A DNA stretch of 64,000 nt from JBHENC01 sp046262295 (GCA_046262295.1 JBHENC010000009.1:1-64000), one strand, 5' to 3'; positions 26,366 through 36,351 are shown, numbered from the stretch's first letter. The notes: a model not told the origin generated them from the letters alone. Numbers and translations: made by a program.

Positions 26366-27583
26366 TTAGTTATGTAGTAAACGGCGGGCGAGGCTGTCGA
26401 GAGTGTCCGCGAGATTCGCCGTGCCGGAGCCGCCGCCCTGCGCGAAGTCCGCCCGCCCGCCGCCGCGCCCGTTTATCGCGGCACAGGCTTCGCGCATTAA
26501 GGCGTTCATATCATCACCGGGTTCGCTTGAACGCGCGAAGACGAGGCGCGCCGCCTCTTTGTCCGGCGAGCCGAGCAGCGCAATCGTGTGCCCGTCTGCG
26601 ATAAGCGCCCGCGCAAGCCGTTTGAGATGTTCTACGCTTTGTGTTTCAACGACACGCGCGATGAGGCGAACGCCGTCCGCGCGGGAAACGGCTTCGTCGC
26701 GCAAGGCTTCGGCTTCGACGTGTGCTTTTACTTCTTCAAGCTCTGCGATGCGGCGCGCGAGTTGTTTGTTCTCTTGGCTCTGGCGCGTGGCAGAGGCAAA
26801 CGCTTCATCGCGCCCGACGCTGAACAGTGCGGCGACGCTTCGCGCCGTTTGATTCGCTTCGTTATAATCCGTCAGCGCGCGCCCGCCTGCGACGAACTCA
26901 ACGCGCGTCATGCCTTTCGCACGTTCCCATGAACGCACCGCAATTAACCCGACTTCGCCAGTGCGTTGCGCGTGCGTGCCGCCGCAAGCATTCATGTCGA
27001 AGCCTTCGATTTCGATGACGCGCAACAACCCTTCGCGCTGTGGCTCTTTGCGCAGATTCATTCGCGCAATCTCTTCAGGCGCGACGTTTTGATGAACGCG
27101 CACCGTTTTGTTCGACCAGACAATTCGGTTGGCGAGCCAGACCGCTTCCGCAACGCGCGCATCCGATGGCTGATCGAGCGCAACATCTATTTCCGAAACG
27201 CGCTCCATCATACGAAAGCCGCGCGTCTCGGCTTTGAACAGCTCTACGAAAGCCTGCGAAAGAATGTGTTGCCCCGTGTGCTGTTGTATGTGATCGAAGC
27301 GGCGCGGCCAATCAACGCGGCCTGCGATGCGCGCGCCAACTTCCGGCGCGCGTCCTTCGATAACGTGCCACACTTCCGATTCGTCAAGGTCAATACATTC
27401 AACGACGCGCGCCTCGTTCAAGTATCCCGTATCGTCCGGCTGCCCGCCGCCTGTCGGGTAAAAGGCCGTGCGGTCAAGCGTGACGGCAGTGCGCCCGTCG
27501 TCCATCGCGGCGACGGTTGTGACGTGCGCCTCGAATTCCGTCAGGTGAGAATCCGTATAGTAAAGTCGTTCAGTCGCGTTCAT
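26366..27583 (-). CDS. Alanyl-tRNA editing protein (AlaX type, with DHHA1 domain)
   Basis: This 405-residue protein is a free-standing relative of the AlaRS editing half. An N-terminal barrel (TAFYPTGGGQPDDTG) is followed by the editing site with zinc ligands H102, H106 (HTGQH), C200 and H204 (CGGTH). A coiled stretch (about 255-305) and a C-terminal DHHA1 domain (GGRADFAQGGG) follow. Such proteins hydrolyse Ser- or Gly-mischarged tRNA-Ala. The aminoacylation domain is absent. The gene lies about 70 bases beyond the 5' end of the tRNA-Ala gene, on the same strand. Confidence 0.92.
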   Translation of the reverse strand: MNATERLYYTDSHLTEFEAHVTTVAAMDDGRTAVTLDRTAFYPTGGGQPDDTGYLNEARVVECIDLDESEVWHVIEGRAPEVGARIAGRVDWPRRFDHIQQHTGQHILSQAFVELFKAETRGFRMMERVSEIDVALDQPSDARVAEAVWLANRIVWSNKTVRVHQNVAPEEIARMNLRKEPQREGLLRVIEIEGFDMNACGGTHAQRTGEVGLIAVRSWERAKGMTRVEFVAGGRALTDYNEANQTARSVAALFSVGRDEAFASATRQSQENKQLARRIAELEEVKAHVEAEALRDEAVSRADGVRLIARVVETQSVEHLKRLARALIADGHTIALLGSPDKEAARLVFARSSEPGDDMNALMREACAAINGRGGGRADFAQGGGSGTANLADTLDSLARRLLHN

Positions 27584-27770
27584 ATCAGTTTCAGGTTGGA
27601 GATAATAGATTCGATGTTCGGTAACATCAAAACTAGCCGAACAGTTTATGCGCGGTCAAGCTCGCGCCTGTGCTTTGACACGTGCGGCGCGAAACGCGGA
27701 TAATCGCGGGTCTACCGGCTCTTACGCTTTAACGACATCGCCGCTCGTAACGAAATACTCGGAGTCTTCT

Positions 27771-29681
27771 ATGCACGCATTCTTTCAACGTCTCGTATTG
27801 CGCGTCCTTCTCGGTTGCGCGCTCGCCGCTCTCTTAAACGCACCGGCAATCGCACAAACTACATCGCCAACGCCCTTTCGCATCGCTTATCAATTGACGA
27901 TGCCGCGCCCCGCGTCGCATCTCTTTCAGGTGAATATGGAAATCGCGTTGCCGACGCCGACGGAGTTTGTGGATTTGCAGATGCCGAAATGGTCGCCGGG
28001 ACGCTACGCCGTTTTCGACTTCGCCAAGAACGTGCAGGAATTTCGCGCTGTGAGCGGCATCTGTTTGCCGACTCAAGATTGTTCGCAGCCGGGTTTGCCG
28101 ATTACTCGAATAGACGACCAGACGTGGCGCGTCGCCACGCGCGGAACCAACAGCTTAACCGTTTCATACAAAGTCTTCGGCGACGATCTTTCCGGCACGT
28201 TCGCGCAACTCGACGCGCGCCATGCCAACTACAACGGCGGCGAAATCTTTATGTACGTCGTCGGCCACAAGCCAGACCCTGTGACGCTCAAAATTGATCC
28301 GCCCGCGAACTGGCGCATCGTCAACGGGCGCACGAGCCGCACAGGTCAACGCGAGTGGCAATTCCCGAACTACGACATCATGATTGACACGCCGACGGAG
28401 ATTGCGCCTGATTGGACGCAGAACGATTTCAGCGTTGACGGCAAAAACTATCACGTCGTCGTTCATTCCTTCGGCGACGAAGGCGGCAAGCGTCCCGCGC
28501 TGGTGCGCGACATCGAACGCATCGTGCGCGCCGAGACCGCGATGTGGGGCGCACCGGAATTCGATTCCTACACTTTTCTCATACACTTCGCGGCGGATGA
28601 CCGCTCCGGCGACGGCATGGAACACCTCACTTCAACGCAGGTGATACAGCCCGGCGCGCTCGCCGATCCGGGCACTTACGAAGACACGCTCGACACCGTC
28701 GCGCATGAATTCTTTCACGTCTGGAACGTCAAACGACTGCGCCCCATCGAACTAGGCCCTTGGGATTTCACGCGCCCCGCCAACACGCGCGGCCTCTGGA
28801 TTGCCGAAGGTTTTACGAACTACTACGGCCATCTGATGCTGCGTCGCGCCGGGCTGCTCGATGACGCGCGATTTTTGCAGCGCGAGAGCCAAACGATCAC
28901 GAATGTTGAGAATGCGCCGGGCAGCCGTTTGATGAGCGCGGTGGAATCATCGCTCAGCGCGCCGTTTCTGGATCGCGGCACGAGTATTCAGCGCACCAAT
29001 CTTTTGAACACGGCGATTAGCTATTACCCCAAAGGCGAACTGCTCGCGCTCACGCTCGATCTCTTGATTCGCGGGCGCACCAACGGCGCACATTCACTCG
29101 ACTACGTGATGCGGCGTATGTACGAAGAGTTTTACCTGAAGAGTCCGAACGCTTCGTATTACCTGCGCGGGCGCGGCTATACGAACGAAGATTTCGCGCG
29201 CGTCGCTTCGGAAGTCGCGGGCATAAACCTTGAAGACTTCTTCGCACGCTACGCAAATGGAGTTGAAACGCCACCTTACAATGAAGCTCTCGCGCACGTC
29301 GGTTTGCAACTTCTACGCGCGCCTTCAGAGCGCGAGCCTTACACGGCGGGCATCACGCTTGAACGCGACGAAACGCCGCAGCCGAAGATCGCCAGCATCC
29401 GCAACGGATCGAGCGCCGAAGACGCGGGACTCAATCGCGGCGATGTGATTCTCTCCATCGGCAACGAAAGAGTTACGCCCGCAACATGGACAAACGCGCT
29501 CAATCGTTTCAAGCAGGGCGCGCGCGTGCCCTTCACAGTCCAACGCGACCGCCGCACGATTCAAACCTTCGTCACGCTCGGCGCACCCGACGTTTACACT
29601 TACCGCATCGAAGAAAAAAAGGACGCCACCCCGCAATCCCTCGCCCTCCGCGCCGCATGGCTCAACGGCAAGCGTCCTTAA
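27771..29681 (+). CDS. M61-family metallopeptidase (glycyl aminopeptidase-like) with PDZ domain
   Basis: The start at ATG 27771 gives 636 residues with a signal peptide (1-28). An N-terminal beta domain is followed by a gluzincin catalytic domain. Zinc motif HEFFH is at 312-316, with downstream WIAEGFTNYYG supplying the third ligand Glu. The phrase HVWNVKRLRP is the M61 signature. A PDZ domain (about 530-610, SSAEDAGLNRGDVILSIGN) ends the protein. It is secreted to the periplasm and probably releases N-terminal Gly or Ala. Confidence 0.93.
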   Translation: MHAFFQRLVLRVLLGCALAALLNAPAIAQTTSPTPFRIAYQLTMPRPASHLFQVNMEIALPTPTEFVDLQMPKWSPGRYAVFDFAKNVQEFRAVSGICLPTQDCSQPGLPITRIDDQTWRVATRGTNSLTVSYKVFGDDLSGTFAQLDARHANYNGGEIFMYVVGHKPDPVTLKIDPPANWRIVNGRTSRTGQREWQFPNYDIMIDTPTEIAPDWTQNDFSVDGKNYHVVVHSFGDEGGKRPALVRDIERIVRAETAMWGAPEFDSYTFLIHFAADDRSGDGMEHLTSTQVIQPGALADPGTYEDTLDTVAHEFFHVWNVKRLRPIELGPWDFTRPANTRGLWIAEGFTNYYGHLMLRRAGLLDDARFLQRESQTITNVENAPGSRLMSAVESSLSAPFLDRGTSIQRTNLLNTAISYYPKGELLALTLDLLIRGRTNGAHSLDYVMRRMYEEFYLKSPNASYYLRGRGYTNEDFARVASEVAGINLEDFFARYANGVETPPYNEALAHVGLQLLRAPSEREPYTAGITLERDETPQPKIASIRNGSSAEDAGLNRGDVILSIGNERVTPATWTNALNRFKQGARVPFTVQRDRRTIQTFVTLGAPDVYTYRIEEKKDATPQSLALRAAWLNGKRP

Positions 29682-29724
29682 TGCAGTGTTCGGCTGCTAC
29701 ATTGAAGGGTAGTATCAGAGATAA

Positions 29725-29754
29725 AAAAGCCCTCCGCTTACGCAGAAGGCTTTT
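29725..29754. terminator. Bidirectional intrinsic terminator
   Basis: AAAAGCCCTCCGC and GCAGAAGGCTTTT pair around the TTAC loop with two mismatches. A-rich and T-rich ends flank the stem, so it can work for both the M61 gene (+) and the convergent AIPR gene (-). Confidence 0.75.
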
Positions 29755-29774
29755 CTCCCAAAATTGGATTAACT

Positions 29775-30968
29775 CTAGCTGATTCGGCGCTCAATCAGGT
29801 TATGCAGATATGCCCAATGCTTCTTGCTCTTGCCAATGGCATTAGGGTTTCTACCTAACTCTTCGCTCGTTTCTTGAGTGGCTTCCATTAAGTCCTTGCC
29901 TGCTTCGTCCCACAGGCGAAGAACATTTGCAAATCCGCCCCTCCAAACAATAGTGTTATTGCTTAAGTCAACTTCAACCGCTGCACGGAATGCCCCTAGC
30001 ATCGGAAGCAGAGCGCCACCGCTAAGACGGGATTCATGTTCTTCCCCGATAAAAGGAAATTTGAACGTCTTGTTGGATTTCGAGGTTTCTACGAATTTCA
30101 GCCGTCCTCCTCGCTTACCGCCCCCTTTGTTGTAGAGTTCTTTACCGTACCGACTAATTGTGTCGTGGAGAACAAGTATCTCGTTTAATATTGGGCGGAG
30201 ACGCTTGTAATTATCCGCGTTCTCCGCAACTCCGCTCTTTGCGAGATAATGTTTCAGAACACCCTCTTTAGTCGTGTAAGCGCGAATTGGGTAAGCCGTT
30301 CCATCGTTTGGAAACTCGGTAATATTGAAGAGATCGAGAAGCCGGATAACATCTCTCGCGTCGAATTCTTTCACCTCATTTTGCTTAAAGGCGACATACT
30401 GAAGGAAGTTGGTCTTCTTCAACTCTTCCTTGATCCAGTCGAATTCGTTGCCGAGGTCGGCCAGACTCATCCTCTGAACCTGAACTGCTGTATTCAACCC
30501 GCCAGCAATCTCTGTTACTAGACTGCTATCTAACCCCGTGAGCACCTCAACCTTTACGTACTGATTGATTGGGTCGGATTCGCCAGAGGCATTCAAGTCC
30601 GCAATTTGGGATTTGCCACTCATTATGATTTCGTAGGTGTGTGCTCCATCTACAATACCTTGTTCGCTTGAGGCAATCCGTACCTTGAGGGCTTCCTCGT
30701 CATCCGACTTAGTCACTTCTTCTGCAAGTATTGTTATTCCCTTATTCTTCAGGTGGAAGGTGTTGGGCGTACAATCCTCGTTGAGGAGAGAGCGCATCAC
30801 ATCGCGGTAGATACCGCGATCAATGTTCTGTTCGCGTGGATTTGCGCCTTTAGGTAAATCTGCTGGCATATCCTGAGCGGCGCAAAGAAAAATGTGGCGG
30901 GAACTACCGGGGATTACAGGGTCGGGGACGCGGCGCGCAGTAAGCGCCTTGAACGTATACGTAGACAT
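29775..30968 (-). CDS. AIPR-family protein (abortive infection phage resistance)
   Basis: The start at ATG 30968 is supported by AAAGGAAAAG just upstream, giving 397 residues. The AIPR signature is clear: NTFHLKNKGITILAEEV, then EQGIVDGAHTYEIIMSG, VEVLTGLDSSLVTEIAGGLN and the later FDWIKEELKK. This family includes lactococcal AbiR-type phage-resistance factors, and the conserved core resembles a DNA/nucleotide-handling fold. The gene is alone, visibly AT-richer than its neighbours and bounded by a terminator, all consistent with transfer. Its own activity is unproven. Confidence 0.82.
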   Translation of the reverse strand: MSTYTFKALTARRVPDPVIPGSSRHIFLCAAQDMPADLPKGANPREQNIDRGIYRDVMRSLLNEDCTPNTFHLKNKGITILAEEVTKSDDEEALKVRIASSEQGIVDGAHTYEIIMSGKSQIADLNASGESDPINQYVKVEVLTGLDSSLVTEIAGGLNTAVQVQRMSLADLGNEFDWIKEELKKTNFLQYVAFKQNEVKEFDARDVIRLLDLFNITEFPNDGTAYPIRAYTTKEGVLKHYLAKSGVAENADNYKRLRPILNEILVLHDTISRYGKELYNKGGGKRGGRLKFVETSKSNKTFKFPFIGEEHESRLSGGALLPMLGAFRAAVEVDLSNNTIVWRGGFANVLRLWDEAGKDLMEATQETSEELGRNPNAIGKSKKHWAYLHNLIERRIS

Positions 30969-31286
30969 TATTCTTTTCCTTTCGTGCGTGTCAGAATCCA
31001 CTGACCGCTTTTTGGTTTCGCGGGCGGTTATTCGCCTCACGGTGTTTGTAATACTTGAGATTGAGTATTATTGTCAAGCCGTTGGCTAATGTTTTGTGAG
31101 GCGGCGCACCCGAATAACTCATTCAACCCGACGCCTCGATAGCATCTCTTTCATCGTTGTACTCTGGCGATTAGGTTGAATGCTTTTCGCTCGGCGCAGG
31201 TTAACTTGGGCGTTAGATGCTTCCTGTGTAGATGGGCGTTATATTTACATATTTACGAAAGGCGACATTTGTGAGGTCAATCGGCT

Positions 31287-31811
31287 ATGGAATTCAAACT
31301 TGATCAGGCTAAAGAAATTCTCAGGCGTACTCCTGCTACGCTGAATTCGCTGCTGCGCCACCTCCCGGAAGAGTGGGTTCTTTCAAACGAAGGCCATGAG
31401 AGCTGGAGTCCCTTTGATGTGGTAGGTCACCTTATCCACGCGGAGGAGGCCGATTGGATTCCTCGTGCCAGGATCATCTTAGAGTATGGCGAGAGCGGCA
31501 CTTTTGAGCCGTTCGACCGCTTCGCCATGTTCGAGAAGTCGAGAGGCAAAAGTTTGGGTGATCTGCTGGACAGCTTCGAGCGGCTCCGGGGAGAGAGTTT
31601 GAAGGAGTTGGAGGAGATGAGCTTAAAGCCGGAGATGTTAAGAAAGCGAGGGACGCATCCCGAACTTGGGGTGGTGACACTCAGTCAGTTGCTCTCGACA
31701 TGGGTAGTGCATGACCTCGGCCACATCGGGCAGGTCGTCAGAGTAATGGCGAAGCAGTATACGGAAGCTGTCGGAGCATGGCAGGCCTATTTGCCTGTCT
31801 TGAGAAGGTAG
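31287..31811 (+). CDS. DinB-family protein
   Basis: This 174-residue four-helix bundle protein has metal-ligand-like histidines in WSPFDVVGHLIHAEEADW and WVVHDLGHIGQVVRVMAKQY. The DinB/YfiT fold includes thiol-dependent metalloenzymes (bacillithiol or mycothiol transferases) and damage-induced proteins of unknown role. Substrate here is unknown. The gene stands alone, with about 300 bases upstream and 100 downstream free of genes. Confidence 0.87.
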   Translation: MEFKLDQAKEILRRTPATLNSLLRHLPEEWVLSNEGHESWSPFDVVGHLIHAEEADWIPRARIILEYGESGTFEPFDRFAMFEKSRGKSLGDLLDSFERLRGESLKELEEMSLKPEMLRKRGTHPELGVVTLSQLLSTWVVHDLGHIGQVVRVMAKQYTEAVGAWQAYLPVLRR

Positions 31812-31910
31812 TTGTATAGCATCACCGCATCTAACACCGCATTAAACCAGACTCGCAATTAGCAGACCCTTTATCAAATTGAGGTAACAGCTCGCCGGTT
31901 AATTCTGGCG

Positions 31911-32834
31911 TTATGGAACGATGATCTCAATGCGTTCCGGCAGGATGTCAAAGGTCATCGGGAGCGTTCCGATTAATTCGCCGTCGGCCTGCACGATGGT
32001 TTCGCCGGTAATCCTGACGTGCGTCGCGCGTAGTGTTTGAACATACGGCAAATGTTCGGCGACGCCGCGACTGCGCAGCGCCTGCGACAAAAGTTTTAGA
32101 TAGCGCAGCTTGCTGTCGGAATCAACCAAGCAGATTTCAAAACAGGATTCATCGGGACGCGCGCGCGGCGTGATGGCAAGGTTTCCACCGTAGCGGGATA
32201 CTTTGCCGATGGCGGCGAACGTCGCTCGATATGTTCGCCCGGCGATTTCGACGTTGAATGGATGGGGTTGCCAGCGCGCGAGATGTTCAAGACCGGAACA
32301 CCAGAAGGCCGCTTCGCCGATGCTGCGCTTGAGCCGCGCGTTTGTGCCGCGCACCACCGAAGCATCAAGCCCGATTCCGGCCATCAGCAAAAAGCGGCGG
32401 CGCACTTTCGTCGCTTCCTGCGTCGCACAACCGATTGAAATTCTTCGCGTCCGCCCGCGCGCGATTACCTCCGCCACACGCTCCGTCGCAAACGGCAAAC
32501 ACAGTTCACGCGCCAGCACGTTCGCCGTTCCGCGCGGCCATACCGCCAACCGCACATCGCTCCGAGTTAAGCCCTGCAACGCTTCGTTAATCGTCCCGTC
32601 GCCGCCCGCGACGATGATTTCGCGCCAGCCTTCCATCTCTGCACGCGCTGCTAGCCGCGCCGCATCGCCTGCCTTCTTCGTCTCTGCTGTTTCCAATGCG
32701 ACGCCGCGCGCCTCAAGTGATTTGCAGAAACGCGCGACTTCACGCGCACGCCGCGCGCCGCCGCGTCCGGCGTTCGGATTCACGATCAATATCGCGCGTC
32801 GCTTTTCGCTTAGAGATGTGCCCGGCTCAATCAT
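31911..32834 (-). CDS. Diacylglycerol kinase-like lipid kinase (YegS/DgkB family)
   Basis: The start at ATG 32834 gives about 307 residues (a further 12 residues upstream are possible). The N-terminal catalytic domain has RRAILIVNPNAGRGGARRAR and the nucleotide-binding IIVAGGDGTINEALQGL, followed by LAVWPRGTANVLARELCLP. The C-terminal beta domain contains TIVQADGELIGTLPMTFDI, a strongly conserved end motif. It phosphorylates diacylglycerol or a related lipid alcohol at the membrane. Confidence 0.92.
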   Translation of the reverse strand: MIEPGTSLSEKRRAILIVNPNAGRGGARRAREVARFCKSLEARGVALETAETKKAGDAARLAARAEMEGWREIIVAGGDGTINEALQGLTRSDVRLAVWPRGTANVLARELCLPFATERVAEVIARGRTRRISIGCATQEATKVRRRFLLMAGIGLDASVVRGTNARLKRSIGEAAFWCSGLEHLARWQPHPFNVEIAGRTYRATFAAIGKVSRYGGNLAITPRARPDESCFEICLVDSDSKLRYLKLLSQALRSRGVAEHLPYVQTLRATHVRITGETIVQADGELIGTLPMTFDILPERIEIIVP

Positions 32835-33175
32835 CGAAATGTTTGTATGGCAAGTTGAATGCCGCGCCACGCCGCGTTTGTAATCATTCCATTAGCGATG
32901 CGCCAACACGCACCTTGCCCGTGCCCGCGCATCTTTAGCCGGACACGTGTCGGATGATTGTTTCGATGTGAAAGGAGTTTGTCGAAGACCGCACACCGCC
33001 GCGCCGCAAATCGCGAGCTGGCGGCACTGATGCGCACAAAGCATGATTGCTCTTTTATAATGTCCACGCCTTCGTTACCTTAATAGTATTGCTTCCTAAA
33101 CTTAGAGAGCATAATATTAACGCGGTGTTTTGGCCGCACTTTATGAAATAAAAAGGGTCTGGAAGACTATCAATA

Positions 33176-34249
33176 ATGAATACTGTAGTTGTTGCTAATA
33201 ATTTTCGGTCGGCTCTTGCGGTGGTCCCAACGGGGGCGATAATGCACTCCCCGCCTGCAAAAGACGCTCGCATCCCTTTGTTAAAAATTTCAAGCGATGA
33301 TTTTAATTTCGAGTTCTCGTCTTCTATCTCCCACATTGCATTCGCCGGCACTTTTAACGGTTACGTCATCGAAGCTCCCGTCTATGAGGATGTAAATGTT
33401 GTTATAAATTTAATCGGAAGATTAGTTGAGCAAGACAAATTTCAGGTAGAAGAAGTTTCCATGCGTGTGGAATTTCAGCCGGAAAGCGCGCGGCCTGATT
33501 TCATCGCATCTACCATTCTCGCCATAATTAGCCTTGCGGACGATGTCCGCTTATGCATTCCTGAAGTTGATTTGGACTTAAGCCTGAAGTTTCAATCTTC
33601 GCTGCTGGACATTAACTTGATGCTACAGCGGCGGCAGTTAGCTTACCGCTTTATGGTAGTGGAGCGAGCTACGGGATACAAGTTTGAATTGCCGCCGGAA
33701 GTTTCAGGAACTGAAGTAGAAAACCTTGCTTTCATTTATTACGCTATCGTCGAGCGCTCATTCGTTTTTCCCTTCACAACTATGACGTATCCTTCTATCC
33801 CTGCGACAGAAAGTCATTTAGAACAAATCACCGCTCTCGGCCGCAAATCGTCTATCAGGGTCGGCCCCGAACCGCTTTACAAAACTCTTTTAGGGAAGAC
33901 AATCCAGCTTGGTAACGAAAGCACTTGGATCATCGAGAACGCTGTTATAGAAAATTTCGATCAAGTGCAAAAAGAATTGGCAAGTGGCGACGGCCATAGC
34001 GTTGAAGTGACGATCCGTTCTCTTAGTGGCCGGGCTAGATACAACCTGCCAACAGCGCCGCTTCTACCGCGCAATCCCTGGAGCGCGCAACTTCAGAAGT
34101 TAATTGACTTAGAATCCGATCTTGATGCGCGCCTCGCCGGGCGTTATCACGCCCTTGCTGCCTCAACCTTAGCTAATTTGTCCAGCGAGGAAAGAGTCGC
34201 CATCACCACGCGCCCTGAGTTGGACGTAAACATCTTTTTATCAAAATAA
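33176..34249 (+). CDS. Unknown 357-residue protein paired with a PIN nuclease gene
   Basis: This is a soluble protein without signal or membrane segments. It alternates beta-strand-like and helical stretches: ISHIAFAGTFNGYVIEAPVY, LDLSLKFQSSLLDINLMLQR, GKTIQLGNESTWIIENAVIE, and a helical C-terminus. No family was recognised. The gene is AT-richer than the housekeeping genes around it. It is followed after 22 bases by a PIN-domain gene in the same direction, so the two are probably one transcription unit. It could be an oversized antitoxin, a sensor or a target-recognition partner. Confidence 0.72.
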   Translation: MNTVVVANNFRSALAVVPTGAIMHSPPAKDARIPLLKISSDDFNFEFSSSISHIAFAGTFNGYVIEAPVYEDVNVVINLIGRLVEQDKFQVEEVSMRVEFQPESARPDFIASTILAIISLADDVRLCIPEVDLDLSLKFQSSLLDINLMLQRRQLAYRFMVVERATGYKFELPPEVSGTEVENLAFIYYAIVERSFVFPFTTMTYPSIPATESHLEQITALGRKSSIRVGPEPLYKTLLGKTIQLGNESTWIIENAVIENFDQVQKELASGDGHSVEVTIRSLSGRARYNLPTAPLLPRNPWSAQLQKLIDLESDLDARLAGRYHALAASTLANLSSEERVAITTRPELDVNIFLSK

Positions 34250-34271
34250 ATACCCCATCGAAGAGTCTTTT

Positions 34272-34751
34272 ATGGCGTTTATCTCGGCGTTCCCGGAAAC
34301 ATCGCTCGTCCTTGATAACGATGTCCTTACACATTGGCGAAATCAGCAGCCCTATGCCGTAGCCGCAATCAGTGCTTACCAGACAAGACTCAAGCGCCCT
34401 CCCGCGCTAACGTCAATGACATATTTTGAAGTTATCTTTGGAATTGATAACGGCGTCGCTAGGCATGGACTTTCTGCGGAGCGCGCCGAGCGTTACCGCA
34501 ACAATATGGATGCTTTAAGTCGGGGTTGCGGTGTGTTACCGTTTGACCGAACGGCGGCGGAAATCGCTGCTTACGTCTGCGCCAATTCCGACGAACTTTA
34601 CAAGAAACATTGGAAAGACGTTCTTATCGCCGCGACCGCTTTGGCGCATGGACATGGCGTGGCAACCGGAAACAAAAAGCACTTTGAGCTAATCGGAAAC
34701 ACTTTATCGAGCAATCATCCGCCTCTACCTCTTGCCATTTGGAAGCCCTGA
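34272..34751 (+). CDS. PIN-domain ribonuclease (VapC-like)
   Basis: This 159-residue protein has the PIN acidic set: D15 and D17 in LVLDNDVLTHW, E53 in TYFEVIFGI, D116 in WKDVLIAATAL, and the ATGNKKHFELI end, where an Asp is more usual at the His. Such proteins cleave RNA with Mg2+ and are often toxins. Here the partner is not a small DNA-binding antitoxin but the unknown 357-residue protein just upstream. Both are AT-rich, suggesting joint transfer. Confidence 0.85.
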   Translation: MAFISAFPETSLVLDNDVLTHWRNQQPYAVAAISAYQTRLKRPPALTSMTYFEVIFGIDNGVARHGLSAERAERYRNNMDALSRGCGVLPFDRTAAEIAAYVCANSDELYKKHWKDVLIAATALAHGHGVATGNKKHFELIGNTLSSNHPPLPLAIWKP

Positions 34752-34781
34752 CGTTGGCGCAAATTGAGTTAATGTGTTTCG

Positions 34782-36248
34782 CTATTCCAAACGATAGTTC
34801 GGCGCTTCTTTGGTGATGATTACGTCGTGGACGTGCGATTCGCGTAGTCCGGCGGCGCTGATGCGCACGAAGCGCGTTCGTTCCTGAAACTCTTTGATGT
34901 TCCGGCAACCCGTGTAGCCCATACCGGCGCGCAGGCCGCCGATGAGTTGCGTGACCATATCGGCCAGCGTTCCCTTGTAGGGCACGCGGCCTTCGATGCC
35001 TTCGGGCACGAGCTTGGATTCGGTCTCGGTCGCTTCCTGGCTATAGCGATCCTTCGAGCCTTCGCGCATCGCGCCGATTGAACCCATGCCGCGATACGTT
35101 TTGAAGGAGCGCCCCTGAAAGAGAATCACTTCGCCGGGCGCTTCCTCCGTGCCCGCAAAGAGCGAGCCGATCATCACCACGTCCGCGCCCGCCGCAATCG
35201 CCTTCGCCACATCGCCGGAAAATTTAACGCCGCCGTCGGCGATAATCGGCACACCGCTTCCGTGTGCCGCCCGCACGCAATTATTGATGGCGGTAATTTG
35301 CGGGACGCCTGCGCCCGTCACGACGCGCGTCGTACAAATCGAACCGGGGCCGATGCCGACCTTCACGGCGTCAACTCCCGCATCAATCAACTCGCGCGTC
35401 GCCTCGGCGGTGGCGACGTTGCCCGCGATCAACTGCGTGCTCGAATGGCGACGCTTGATGTCGCGGACGGCTTCGATGACGCGCGACGAATGGCCGTGCG
35501 CCGTGTCTATCACGAGGCAATCAACGCGCATCCGCACGAGTTCGTCGGCGCGTTCGCGGTAATCTCCGGTCGCGCCGATAGCGGCGGCACAGCGCAGGCG
35601 TCCCAGATCGTCTTTCGCGGCGGAAGGATACCTGATCGCTTTCTGGATGTCCTTGACCGTAATCAAACCTTTCAGGTGCTTGTCTTCGTCAATCACCAGC
35701 AGCTTTTCGATGCGGTGCTTTTGCAGGACGGATTTCGCTTGTTCGAGTGTTGTCCCGACGGGCACGGTGACGAGCGGCTGCTTCGTCATCACTTCGTAAA
35801 CGGGAATGTCGAAGCGCGTCTCGAAACGCAGATCGCGGTTGGTGATGATGCCGACGAGATGCCCGCCTTCGTCCACGACGGGCACGCCGCTGATATGATA
35901 TCGCTCCATCACGCCCAAGGCTTCGCGCACCGGGCGTTCGGGACGAATCGTCACAGGGTCAACGATCATGCCGGACTCCGAGCGTTTTACTTTGTCAACT
36001 TCTTCGGCCTGTCGTTCGATGGAAAGATTTTTGTGGACGACGCCGATGCCGCCCTGCTGCGCGATGGCGATAGCGAGTCCCGCTTCAGTCACGGTGTCCA
36101 TCGCCGATGAGCAGAGCGGAATTTGCAGGCGTATGTCGCGCGTAAACTGCGTCGCGGTGTCCGTCTCGTTCGGCAGCACATCGGAATGAGCGGGCAGGAG
36201 CAGAACGTCGTCGAAGGTCAAACCTTCTATCAAATCGGAATCAATCAT
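34782..36248 (-). CDS. guaB: Inosine-5'-monophosphate dehydrogenase
   Basis: This 488-residue protein is full length. It has TFDDVLLLPA near the start, two CBS domains (about 95-205), catalytic Cys C305 in GIGPGSICTTR, and the flap region RYSQEATETESKLVPEGIEG. It oxidises IMP to XMP with NAD+, the committed step of GMP synthesis. The C-terminus VIITKEAPNYRLE is intact. The gene stands alone, converging on the PIN gene. Confidence 0.97.
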   Translation of the reverse strand: MIDSDLIEGLTFDDVLLLPAHSDVLPNETDTATQFTRDIRLQIPLCSSAMDTVTEAGLAIAIAQQGGIGVVHKNLSIERQAEEVDKVKRSESGMIVDPVTIRPERPVREALGVMERYHISGVPVVDEGGHLVGIITNRDLRFETRFDIPVYEVMTKQPLVTVPVGTTLEQAKSVLQKHRIEKLLVIDEDKHLKGLITVKDIQKAIRYPSAAKDDLGRLRCAAAIGATGDYRERADELVRMRVDCLVIDTAHGHSSRVIEAVRDIKRRHSSTQLIAGNVATAEATRELIDAGVDAVKVGIGPGSICTTRVVTGAGVPQITAINNCVRAAHGSGVPIIADGGVKFSGDVAKAIAAGADVVMIGSLFAGTEEAPGEVILFQGRSFKTYRGMGSIGAMREGSKDRYSQEATETESKLVPEGIEGRVPYKGTLADMVTQLIGGLRAGMGYTGCRNIKEFQERTRFVRISAAGLRESHVHDVIITKEAPNYRLE

Positions 36249-36319
36249 AATGCTTTAACCTCTGGTTCTAAAAAAGTTCGCGCAATCTTCAAAGACCGCG
36301 CCGCCTGCGTCATCGCGCG

Positions 36320-36351
36320 AAATAAAAATGCCCGCGAGAATTGCAGCGGGC
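36320..36351 (-). terminator. Intrinsic terminator downstream of the RodZ-like gene
   Basis: On the minus strand GCCCGC, a ten-base loop, GCGGGC, then ATTTTTATTT. It lies about 100 bases after the stop of the minus-strand RodZ-like gene and before guaB, separating their transcripts. Confidence 0.7.
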
